Assembly (NCBI GenBank): GCA_035518875.1
Contig: DATIXD010000260.1
Location: 1 to 12,676 of the forward strand
From: DATIXD01 sp035518875
GTDB taxonomy: Bacteria > Pseudomonadota > Gammaproteobacteria > Methylococcales > Methylococcaceae
Direction: 5' to 3'
Length of the DNA: 12,676 bases
How positions within the stretch are numbered: the stretch's first letter is position 1; the number at the start of each line of letters is the position of its first letter. Positions 6,116 to 12,676 of this stretch are shown here, piece after piece. Both the position numbers and the translations under genes were made by a program. The notes below the pieces were generated by a model. The model was not told where the DNA came from and searched no databases. It saw only the letters and a list, made by a program, of their open reading frames with translations.

Positions 6116-7846
6116 TCAGCCCTTTTTGGGGTATCCCGTCTTTTTCCGCGTCTTCGCAGGCCCGGTAGGCGGGGCCTCGCCGGCCCACGGTCGTATTCGG
6201 ATCGGTTTGCCCAGGACAAAGGTTTTTTCCAGCCGCGTCAATACCTGTTTCGGCAGATCGGCAGGTAGGCTCACGGTGCTGAAGGTATCGTACAGCTTGA
6301 TATGGCCAATGGACTTGCCGGGTATGCCGGCTTCGTTGGCAATCGCGCCGACAATATCTTTCGGATTTACGCCATCATTGCGCCCCACCTCGATGCGGTA
6401 CAGGGTGTCGGCGTCGTCAAACGGGCGCCCTTTGCCAACGCGTTCGCGCTTTTCGCCCCGCTCGCTCCTTTCGCCTTTTTTCCGGACATCCTTGCGTTCC
6501 TCGAACGATTCTGCGGCGGACTTTTCCACCGGCAGCAAGGGTCGTTCCTTTTGCGCAAGGAAGGTCAACGCCGAGGCGATGTCGAGTGGCGAAAGCCCCT
6601 GCTCCTTGCCGAGCTGCTGTACGAACTGGCGATAGAAGCTCAACTCCTCCTCTTCCAGCGTGTTCATCACCAGCTGCTTGAATTGCCCGATGCGATGCTC
6701 GGCGATGTCCTGGTGGCTCGGCAACCTCATTTCCCTGATGCGATGGCGGGTGGACTTTTCGATCGCGCCCAGCATCCGCTTTTCGCGTGGCGCGACGAAC
6801 AGGATAGCCTGACCCTTGCGTCCCGCGCGTCCGGTACGGCCTATGCGGTGGATGTAAGCCTCGGTGTCGTAGGGGATGTCGTAGTTGACTACATGACTGA
6901 TGCGCTCGACGTCCAGACCGCGAGCGGCCACGTCGGTCGCTACCAGGATGTCGAGGGTATTCTTCTTCAGGCGCTCCACCGCCTTTTCGCGCAGCGCCTG
7001 GCTCATGTCGCCATTCAAGGCCGCCGCGGAATAGCCGCGGGCTTCCAGCTTTTCCGCCAACTCCTCGGTGGCCACCTTGGTGCGCACGAAAATGATCATG
7101 GCGTCGAAGTCTTCGACTTCCAGCATGCGGGTGAGGGCATCCAGCTTGTGCACTCCGGACACCAGCCAGTAGCGCTGGGAAATTGCCTCGACCGTGGCGG
7201 TCTTGGCTTCGATCTTGGCTTCTTTGGGCTCGTGCAAATGGCGTTTCGCCACCTTGCGGATCGCCTCCGGCAGGGTAGCCGAGAACAGTGCGATCTGGCG
7301 CTGGGGCGGGGTATGCTCGAGAATCCATTCCACATCCTCGATGAAGCCCATTTTCAGCATCTCATCGGCTTCGTCCAGAACCAGGGTGTTCAAGGCGTCC
7401 AGATTCAGGCTCTCCCTGCGAAGATGATCCATCACCCGACCGGGCGTTCCCACGATCACGTGCACGCCACGGCGGAGTTGGCGCAACTGCGTGTCCATCG
7501 ATTGTCCGCCGTAAATGGGGAGGACATGAAAATCGGGAAGGTGCCGAGCATAGCTCTGAAACGCCTCGGCCACCTGCAATGCGAGTTCCCGTGTGGGCGT
7601 CAGTACCAAGGCTTGGGGCATGCGGCGGGCCAAGTCGATGTTATGCAAGATCGGCAAGGCGAAAGCGGCGGTCTTGCCGGTGCCGGTCTGCGCCTGTCCA
7701 AGCAGGTCATGACCGGCTAAAAGGTAAGGGATGCTCGCGGCCTGGATCGGGGAGGGCGTTTCGTAACCAATCTCGCGGATGGCCTGCAGAATCGGGGCGG
7801 CGATCGCCAGCTCGGCAAAGGTGAAGGATGTCTCTGTGGGGTGCAT
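6116..7846 (-). CDS. deaD: DEAD-box ATP-dependent RNA helicase, DeaD/CsdA type
   Basis: Cytosolic RNA-unwinding enzyme of 576 residues, matching the DeaD/CsdA family, which acts in ribosome assembly and mRNA turnover at low temperature. Motifs in order: Q-motif region near PSPIQ (32-36), Walker A AQTGTGKT (52-59), PTREL (84-88), GG and TPGR (about 113-137), DEAD (158-161), SAT (189-191), ARGLD (about 307-311) and HRIGRTGR (332-339). A Lys/Arg/Glu-rich linker (about 448-474) leads to a DbpA-type RNA-binding domain (about 481-552) and a basic tail (KTRKKTGYPKKG). Start choice is uncertain: the ATG at 7846 is preferred, but an in-frame TTG at 7864 would add six residues, and neither has a good Shine-Dalgarno. 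It follows cspA on the same strand, fitting a cold-shock role, but a terminator lies between them. No clear promoter of its own is visible. Confidence 0.95.
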   Translation of the reverse strand: MHPTETSFTFAELAIAAPILQAIREIGYETPSPIQAASIPYLLAGHDLLGQAQTGTGKTAAFALPILHNIDLARRMPQALVLTPTRELALQVAEAFQSYARHLPDFHVLPIYGGQSMDTQLRQLRRGVHVIVGTPGRVMDHLRRESLNLDALNTLVLDEADEMLKMGFIEDVEWILEHTPPQRQIALFSATLPEAIRKVAKRHLHEPKEAKIEAKTATVEAISQRYWLVSGVHKLDALTRMLEVEDFDAMIIFVRTKVATEELAEKLEARGYSAAALNGDMSQALREKAVERLKKNTLDILVATDVAARGLDVERISHVVNYDIPYDTEAYIHRIGRTGRAGRKGQAILFVAPREKRMLGAIEKSTRHRIREMRLPSHQDIAEHRIGQFKQLVMNTLEEEELSFYRQFVQQLGKEQGLSPLDIASALTFLAQKERPLLPVEKSAAESFEERKDVRKKGERSERGEKRERVGKGRPFDDADTLYRIEVGRNDGVNPKDIVGAIANEAGIPGKSIGHIKLYDTFSTVSLPADLPKQVLTRLEKTFVLGKPIRIRPWAGEAPPTGPAKTRKKTGYPKKG

Positions 7847-7944
7847 AAATGATGGGGTGCTCAAAAAGATAAATGACCGGGACCGGCTAGTGGCGGTCGG
7901 GCGACGGATTTTGGGTGATTCGGGTGCCGACTTGGCTGCGCAAA

Positions 7945-7976
7945 CAAAAAAAGCAGGCCCATGGAGGGCCTGCTTT
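7945..7976 (-). terminator. Rho-independent terminator of cspA
   Basis: On the minus strand, AAAGCAGGCCC (7976-7966) pairs perfectly with GGGCCTGCTTT (7960-7950) around a 5-base loop, followed by a run of T. It lies 22 bases past the cspA stop and before the helicase gene. It should end most cspA transcripts and leave the helicase to read-through or its own promoter. Confidence 0.93.
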
Positions 7977-7998
7977 AAGAAGCTATGCGAGAACGCGC

Positions 7999-8208
7999 TT
8001 ACAGAACGGTGACGTTGTCTGCTTGCGGCCCCTTCTGGCCTTGTACTTCAATGAAGGAAACCGCTTGGCCTTCCTTCAGGGTCTTGAATCCGTTGCCGAC
8101 GATGGAACGGAAATGGACGAATAGATCGCTGCCTTTCTCCCTCTGGATAAAACCGTAACCTTTTGTTTCATTGAACCACTTGACGGTTCCCCGTTGCTCT
8201 TGTGACAT
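7999..8208 (-). CDS. cspA: Cold-shock domain protein, CspA family
   Basis: Single cold-shock domain of 69 residues, the standard size of CspA-family RNA chaperones that bind single-stranded RNA and DNA and melt mRNA structure. The two RNA-binding motifs are intact: RNP1 KGYGFI (16-21) and RNP2 LFVHF (29-33), with conserved W11 and F12. The ATG follows a modest GAAAG site. It has its own promoter about 170-200 bases upstream, a long structured leader and a terminator, so it is a single-gene unit. The nearby DEAD-box helicase downstream suggests a shared role in cold adaptation. Whether this paralogue is cold-induced or constitutive cannot be told from sequence. Confidence 0.96.
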   Translation of the reverse strand: MSQEQRGTVKWFNETKGYGFIQREKGSDLFVHFRSIVGNGFKTLKEGQAVSFIEVQGQKGPQADNVTVL

Positions 8209-8238
8209 ACTTTCAAAATCTCACTAACTGGTAGAAAA

Positions 8239-8284
8239 CGCTCGCCTGAGCGCGTAACAATCCGTCATTTCGTCGCCATGACGG
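8239..8284 (-). promoter_or_regulatory. Two hairpins in the cspA leader
   Basis: On the minus strand the leader can form CCGTCAT/ATGACGG (7 bp, 9-base loop; 8284-8278 with 8268-8262), then CGCTC/GAGCG (5 bp, 4-base loop; 8252-8248 with 8243-8239). The second ends about 30 bases before the cspA start. Long cspA leaders in other bacteria switch fold with temperature; a similar role here is inference. Confidence 0.45.
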
Positions 8285-8381
8285 CTTTCCTTACTGTGTA
8301 TGGAGGGAAGTAATGCAGATTCAACCAGGGAAGCGAGCGACTCTGACTCAACTGCAGCGATCCATATACGCAGCAAATATT

Positions 8382-8410
8382 AGCATACAGAAGGGATTTG
8401 CCGTTTTCAA
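8382..8410 (-). promoter_or_regulatory. Predicted sigma-70 promoter of cspA
   Basis: On the minus strand, -35 TTGAAA (8410-8405, five of six bases) and -10 TATGCT (8387-8382, four of six) are separated by exactly 17 bases. The -35 overlaps the stop codon of the phosphopantetheinyl transferase gene. Transcription would start near 8375 and give a leader of about 165 nt, close to the roughly 160-nt leader of E. coli cspA. An overlapping TAATAT with TG in front (8380-8373) is an alternative extended -10. Confidence 0.62.
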
Positions 8411-9168
8411 TCAAAAGTTTCTGACTTCAACCTAGCAGTTAGATCGCCCATTCGCACTCGACCGATTGTTCCGCTGGCGCACACGGCCGCGCTCCTGCCG
8501 GGGCCTGCGTCGAGACCGATCAGCATCCATTCTTCAGGCTGCCCGCAGCCATCCGGAACGGAGGTGAGCCGAGGTTCACTCGCCAAGTCAACAACGCAAC
8601 GCTCCAATCCGAGCGCAAGACCCGCCCCTACCGCCTTCACGAAAGCCTCCTTGCAGGTCCAGAACGCGAAGAAAGCAGCCAAGCGGGCTTCTTCGGGCAA
8701 CCCGTGCCAATAAGCCTGTTCCTCCGGCGAAAAGCAGCGCGCCGCCATGCCTTCGATATTGGTCAAGGCTCGCCAGGCCTCGACATCCACGCCCAGGGCC
8801 GTGTCGCGTGCCAGAGCGAAAAGGGCCGAATCGCCCGAATCGGAGACGTTAAAGACCAATCCCCAGTCGGGCCCCGTTCCCGACAGGCGCGGCTTGCCCT
8901 TGTCTCCAAGAATGAACGACAGGGTCGCGGGTTCGACCGCCAGATAGCGCCCGAGCAACCAGCGCAAAGCGCCCCGAACCAAGACGAATCGCCGCCTTGA
9001 AATCTCGTGCCGGTAACGCCCAGCCCGTGCCTGCTCTTCGTGGTCGAGCAACCGCCAGAACCGGGTCGCGTCAAAACCAGCCGCCAAATCCAGCGTCCAA
9101 AGATCGATCTCTCCGGCTGCGAGGCGGAGGGATTCAATGGACGGAAACTGCCGCGAGCTTGTCTTCAT
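8407..9168 (-). CDS. 4'-phosphopantetheinyl transferase, Sfp/AcpT-like
   Basis: Cytosolic enzyme of 253 residues that moves phosphopantetheine from coenzyme A to a serine of an acyl, peptidyl or aryl carrier protein. The length is that of the two-lobed Sfp/HetI/AcpT type rather than the short AcpS. Key motifs: LGVDVE (125-130, Mg-binding acidic residues) and FWTCKEAFVKAVGAGL (169-184, the WxxKEAxxK signature). FNVSDSG (106-112) matches the usual FNxSHS motif except that D110 replaces the histidine. The start ATG overlaps the stop of the RND pump gene (ATGA, 9165-9168), with GGGAAG 6 bases ahead, so translation is coupled to the pump. No carrier protein, fatty acid or polyketide gene is in view, so the target is unknown. 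The cspA promoter begins in its stop codon. Confidence 0.92.
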   Translation of the reverse strand: MKTSSRQFPSIESLRLAAGEIDLWTLDLAAGFDATRFWRLLDHEEQARAGRYRHEISRRRFVLVRGALRWLLGRYLAVEPATLSFILGDKGKPRLSGTGPDWGLVFNVSDSGDSALFALARDTALGVDVEAWRALTNIEGMAARCFSPEEQAYWHGLPEEARLAAFFAFWTCKEAFVKAVGAGLALGLERCVVDLASEPRLTSVPDGCGQPEEWMLIGLDAGPGRSAAVCASGTIGRVRMGDLTARLKSETFD

Positions 9169-12100
9169 GCTTCGCTTCCCTGAGCAAGGTCGCGGCGGTT
9201 CAGCAGAAAGTACACCACCGGCACCACCAGCAACGAGAACGCAGTCGATGCGAAGATGCCGAAGATGAAGCTCCAGGCCAAACCCGAAAAGATCGGGTCC
9301 AGCGTGATCACGAACGATCCGAACATCGCGGCGCCGGCGGTCAGGAAAATGGGCCGCAAGCGGGTGGCACCGGCCTCGATGAGCGCTTCCGTCAATTCGA
9401 CGCCTTGCGCCCTCAGACGCTCGATGAAGTCGATGAGAATGATGGAGTTGCGCACCACGATGCCGGCCAGGGCGATCATGCCGATCATGCCGGTGGCGGT
9501 GAATAGGATGGGATTCTCGTAACCCGCAATGGGACTGGTGAAAAGGTTCAACAGCCCAAAGCCCGGCATGATGCCGATGATGGTCAGCGGGATCGCCACC
9601 ATGATCACCAGCGGCATGCCCAGCGAGCCGGTCTGCGCCACCAGTAGCACATAGATCATCAATAAAGCCGCACCGAAAGCCAGTCCCAGATCGCGGAACA
9701 CGTCCACGGTGATTTTCCACTCGCCCTCCCCCGCCAGGTCGACCGAATAACCGGATGGTAGCGGCTTGGCCTTCTCGATGTCCCACCAGTCGAACACCGC
9801 TTCCACCGGGCTGCGTCCCACCGTTTCCGCGGTGACGTAGTTCAGGCGCTTGAGGTTTTTGTGATAGATGGTTTGCTCGGCAGTGTCTTCGATTGCATCG
9901 CCCAACTCGCTCAGGGGGACCAGCGAGCCGTCCACCGATTTGATCCGCAGGGCCAATAAGTCCGCCACCGCCGAACGTTCCGGCCGCTGCAGACGCACGA
10001 TGATTTCTAACGGTAATCGCTCGGAAGGCACGTGCACGGTCCCAGCCATGCCCCCACCCAGTGCGAGCGCCAAGGTATCCGCGACTTCCCGCACCGTGAC
10101 GCCGTGCAGAGCGCCTTTCTGGCGATCGAGCTGGTAGCGGATTTTGCTCTGGGGTTCGTCCACCAGATCGTCCACGTCCTTCACGCCGTCGATTGTTTCG
10201 ATCTCGGCCCGCACGTTTTCGGTGACCTTGGCCAACTCGCGGTAATCGCGATCCAAGGGCCCATAGACTTCGGCGACGAAGGTGGAAAGCACTGGCGGCC
10301 CTGGCGGGGTTTCGACAATCTTGACGTTGGCGCCGTGGGACTTCGCGATACGTTCGATGTCCGGACGGATGCGCAGGGCGATCTGATGCGACTGCTGCTC
10401 ACGTTTCTCCTTCGGCAGCAGATTGACGCGGATTTCGCCCAGGTGGCCGCCGTGCCGTAGATAGTAATGCCGCACCATCCCGTTGAAATCCATCGGCGAG
10501 GCCAGTCCCGAGTAGGTTTCGAAGTCGGTCACTTCATTGATTTGGGCCAGGTAGAGGCCCAGATCGCGCGCCGTCGCGTCGGTTTCTTCCAGCGTGGTTC
10601 CGCGCGGCAGGTCGATGACCAGTTGCAGTTCGTTCTTGTTGTCGAAGGGTAGCAGTTTCAGCGGCACGACCCGGTATACGGCGAGCAGCGCAGAGACGAC
10701 GAAAGCGGCCAGCATGATCCACAGGAACAACTTGGCTCGCCCCGGCTGACGCACCAATCCGCCCAGGGTCCTGTCGTACAGGCGATAGACCCAACTTTTC
10801 TTAAGGTCGAACGGTTCTTCGCCGCCCTTGCCGTACTCGCTTTGCAACAGGTAGTAGCTGGCCCAGGGCGTGACGGTGAACGCCACCAGCAAGGACAGCA
10901 GCATGGCGATGGGCACGTTGAACGCCATGGGCGCCATGTATGGGCCCATCATCCCAGTGATGAAAAATAGCGGCAGGAAGGAGACGATCACGGTGAACGT
11001 CGCGAAAATGGTCGGCGGCCGCACCTCGTCCACGGCAGTGAGTGCGGCTTCCAGTGGCGGCTCCTTACGCAGTTTGAAATGGCGGTAGATGTTTTCCACG
11101 TCAACGATGGGATCGTCCACCAGAAGGCCCAGGGAGAGGATCAGCGCGAACAGGGTGACGCGGTTGATGGTGTAACCGAAGATCAGGTCGAACAGCAGGG
11201 TGACGCCCAGGGTCATGGGCACCGCCAGCGCGACAATGAAGGATTCCTTCGGTCCCAGCGCCAGGGCCAGCAGGACGATGATGGTGGCGATAGCGATACC
11301 TAGGTGCTTCACCAACTCGTTGACCTTGTGGTTCGCGGTCTCGCCATAGTCTCGGGTAATGCTGACCGTCACGTCTTCCGGAATGACTTGGCCATACAGC
11401 CCCTCGACAGTCTTGACGGTTTCCTCCGCCACCGCCACGGCATTAGCACCCTTGCGCTTGGCAACGGCGATCGTCACGGCTTGGCGTTCCTCTCCGGGCT
11501 TGGCGGCCTCGCCTTCGCCGATATGCTTGCTGTCACTCGCCGCCCGGCCGAAACCGATTCGCGTGTAGGTTTCGGCTTCGGCAGCAGCGTCGCGCACCGC
11601 AGCGACATCGCGCAGATACACCGGCTTCCCGGCTTGTGCTTTGAGTACCGTGGCGGCCACTTCATCGGCCGAGCGCAATTCCGGCCCGGCATCCAGCTGC
11701 ACCACGCGGTTACCTTGTTCGAAACGCCCCGCCGTCAAGTTGACATTGGCCGCGCCCAAAGCATGGACCAGGTCGAGAAGGGCGAGATCGTGAGCTGCCA
11801 ATCGGGCGGGATCAGGATGGATCAGAATTCGCCGGGGTTCACCGCCGAATACCGAAATCTTGCCAGTATCCTCGACCTCGCCCAGCTTGTGATTCAATTC
11901 GTCAGCCAGCCGCCGTAAGGCGGCCGTGTCGTAATACGGATTGGCGGAGGACAGGGTGAGGGTCACGATGGGCACATCGTCGATTTCCACCGGCTTGACC
12001 GTCCAGTCCTTCACGCTCGGCGGGATGATGTCCTGGTTCGACATCAGCTTGTTCCACACCTTGACCAAGCTGTCCTCGCGGTTTTCGCCCACATAGAAAC

Positions 12101-12410
12101 GCACAGTGACCAGGGCCTCGCCTTCGCGGGAAGCGGAATAGACGTATTCCACGCCATCCACCTCGCGCAGCTTGGACTCCAGCGGGGTGGCGACCAACTT
12201 CTCCACCTCTTCTGCCGATGCGCCCGGCACGCGTACGAACACATCTGCCACCGGCACGACGATTTGCGGTTCTTCCTCTCTGGGGGTCAGCAGCAAGGCC
12301 GCCATCCCCGCCAACAGCGAGGCGATCAACAGCAACAGCGACAGCTTGGAGGTGATGAAGACCCGGACGATCTCGGCGGTAAAGCCTCTTTTGATGGGTT
12401 CAGCCGACAT
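9165..12410 (-). CDS. RND efflux pump permease subunit, AcrB-like
   Basis: Inner-membrane proton-driven exporter of about 1081 residues that works with a periplasmic adaptor and an outer-membrane channel. The N-terminal helix (about 22-42) precedes a large periplasmic loop starting PREEEPQIVVPVADVFVR (about 43-60) with the porter repeat PGASAEEVEKLVATPLE. The helix-4 proton-relay motif is LGLLVDDPIVDVEN, with aspartates at about 432-433. The double aspartate fits hydrophobe/amphiphile pumps better than metal pumps of the CzcA type. The second half repeats the fold and ends in four to five helices. Substrate cannot be told. The ATG at 12410 is preferred; an in-frame TTG at 12440 would add ten residues. 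It follows the adaptor gene by 33 bases, and its stop overlaps the phosphopantetheinyl transferase start. Confidence 0.93.
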   Translation of the reverse strand: MSAEPIKRGFTAEIVRVFITSKLSLLLLIASLLAGMAALLLTPREEEPQIVVPVADVFVRVPGASAEEVEKLVATPLESKLREVDGVEYVYSASREGEALVTVRFYVGENREDSLVKVWNKLMSNQDIIPPSVKDWTVKPVEIDDVPIVTLTLSSANPYYDTAALRRLADELNHKLGEVEDTGKISVFGGEPRRILIHPDPARLAAHDLALLDLVHALGAANVNLTAGRFEQGNRVVQLDAGPELRSADEVAATVLKAQAGKPVYLRDVAAVRDAAAEAETYTRIGFGRAASDSKHIGEGEAAKPGEERQAVTIAVAKRKGANAVAVAEETVKTVEGLYGQVIPEDVTVSITRDYGETANHKVNELVKHLGIAIATIIVLLALALGPKESFIVALAVPMTLGVTLLFDLIFGYTINRVTLFALILSLGLLVDDPIVDVENIYRHFKLRKEPPLEAALTAVDEVRPPTIFATFTVIVSFLPLFFITGMMGPYMAPMAFNVPIAMLLSLLVAFTVTPWASYYLLQSEYGKGGEEPFDLKKSWVYRLYDRTLGGLVRQPGRAKLFLWIMLAAFVVSALLAVYRVVPLKLLPFDNKNELQLVIDLPRGTTLEETDATARDLGLYLAQINEVTDFETYSGLASPMDFNGMVRHYYLRHGGHLGEIRVNLLPKEKREQQSHQIALRIRPDIERIAKSHGANVKIVETPPGPPVLSTFVAEVYGPLDRDYRELAKVTENVRAEIETIDGVKDVDDLVDEPQSKIRYQLDRQKGALHGVTVREVADTLALALGGGMAGTVHVPSERLPLEIIVRLQRPERSAVADLLALRIKSVDGSLVPLSELGDAIEDTAEQTIYHKNLKRLNYVTAETVGRSPVEAVFDWWDIEKAKPLPSGYSVDLAGEGEWKITVDVFRDLGLAFGAALLMIYVLLVAQTGSLGMPLVIMVAIPLTIIGIMPGFGLLNLFTSPIAGYENPILFTATGMIGMIALAGIVVRNSIILIDFIERLRAQGVELTEALIEAGATRLRPIFLTAGAAMFGSFVITLDPIFSGLAWSFIFGIFASTAFSLLVVPVVYFLLNRRDLAQGSEA

Positions 12411-12447
12411 CGATCGGACCCCCCACGCGCTTTGCTGCAAAGATCAT
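12400..12447 (-). other. 15-codon leader reading frame at adaptor/pump junction
   Basis: On the minus strand an ATG at 12447 overlaps the adaptor stop (ATGA) and has an ideal GGAGGT 5 bases ahead (12458-12453). It opens a short frame, MIFAAKRVGGPIDVG, whose TGA (12402-12400) lies just inside the pump gene, past its likely ATG at 12410. It is in a different frame from the pump. It may couple pump translation to adaptor translation by stop-start reinitiation, or the ribosome binding site may instead serve the TTG at 12440. No function is implied for the peptide. Confidence 0.4.
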
Positions 12448-12676
12448 TTACCACCTCCGCTCAAAACCCTCTCGCCTTCCTTCAATCCCGAGAGTATCTC
12501 GATCGATCCGTCGTGGATTTTGCCGGTGCGGACATGACGCAGGGTGCTCTTGCCATCCAGTACCACGCGAACGTTCTCCAATTGCCCCGTGCGGCGGACG
12601 GCGCCCTCCGGTATCAACAGTGCGCTGTAACGACCGCAAGCCTGTTCCAGCCAGACGAAAGTTCCCGGCTGGGTGT
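12444..12676 (-). CDS. RND efflux membrane fusion (adaptor) protein, C-terminal part
   Basis: Only the last 77 codons are in the window; the gene continues past the right edge. The visible part is the membrane-proximal and beta-barrel end of a periplasmic adaptor of the AcrA/HlyD-like family. It includes ALLIPEGAVRRTG, then VRVVLDGKSTLRHVRTGK, and the closing IEILSGLKEGERVLSGGGK, where the LKEGERV pattern is typical of these proteins. The adaptor links the inner-membrane pump to an outer-membrane channel. The stop TGA is 33 bases before the pump ATG on the same strand, so the two form an operon. The outer-membrane channel gene, if linked, must lie outside. Confidence 0.9.
   Translation of the reverse strand, partial: TQPGTFVWLEQACGRYSALLIPEGAVRRTGQLENVRVVLDGKSTLRHVRTGKIHDGSIEILSGLKEGERVLSGGGK

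Noticed and set aside
6302..7720. Long plus-strand open frame of 472 codons opposite the helicase
   Set aside because: It is the antisense shadow of the DEAD-box helicase gene, whose every motif is intact on the minus strand; the plus-strand translation shows no domain.
9169..9786. Minus-strand open frame extending the phosphopantetheinyl transferase upstream by about 206 codons
   Set aside because: This part overlaps the end of the RND pump gene in another frame and has low-complexity Gly/Arg/His content; the ATG at 9168 with its ribosome site gives a normal-length transferase.
1..12676. CRISPR arrays, tRNA/rRNA genes or insertion sequences
   Set aside because: No regularly spaced repeats, no tRNA-like cloverleaf and no transposase or integrase motif were seen on either strand.

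Overview
The window reads as chromosomal DNA of a GC-rich Gram-negative proteobacterium. It carries an RND efflux pump with its periplasmic adaptor, multihaem c-type cytochromes, a secreted protein with an exosortase-like C-terminal tail, and a tungstate-type ABC transporter. A gammaproteobacterium, possibly a Methylococcales methanotroph, would fit this mix. That placement is an impression from gene content; nothing in the window proves it. No mobile element, CRISPR array, tRNA or rRNA was seen.

Layout, left to right. (1) A secreted protein with a C-terminal sorting tail (33-638, +) ends in a strong terminator. (2) About 340 bases of non-coding DNA with several palindromes lead into two overlapping genes for the permease and ATPase of a TupBC-type tungstate importer (982-2660, +); no binding protein gene is present. 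(3) A tightly overlapping three-gene electron-transfer operon follows (2887-4982, +): a membrane-anchored pentahaem cytochrome c, a membrane-anchored monohaem cytochrome with a Tll0287/DUF3365-like domain, and a histidine-rich membrane protein resembling a b-type cytochrome. A 40-base perfect palindrome serves as terminator for this operon and for the convergent gene beyond it. (4) A small membrane protein of unknown function (5050-5394, -). (5) A minus-strand cold-response cluster: cold-shock protein cspA (with a recognisable promoter, a leader of about 165 nt and a terminator), then a DEAD-box RNA helicase of the DeaD/CsdA type, then an isoprenylcysteine-methyltransferase-like membrane enzyme. 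(6) A minus-strand efflux operon: the C-terminal end of a membrane fusion protein running off the right edge, a large RND pump subunit, and a 4'-phosphopantetheinyl transferase joined to the pump gene by an ATGA overlap.

The part most worth following up is the cytochrome triad, which looks like a self-contained route between the quinone pool and the periplasm and does not match a named complex I recognise. Next come the coupling of a phosphopantetheinyl transferase to an RND pump, the 15-codon leader reading frame at the adaptor/pump junction, and the tungstate permease/ATPase pair without its binding protein behind a structured leader.
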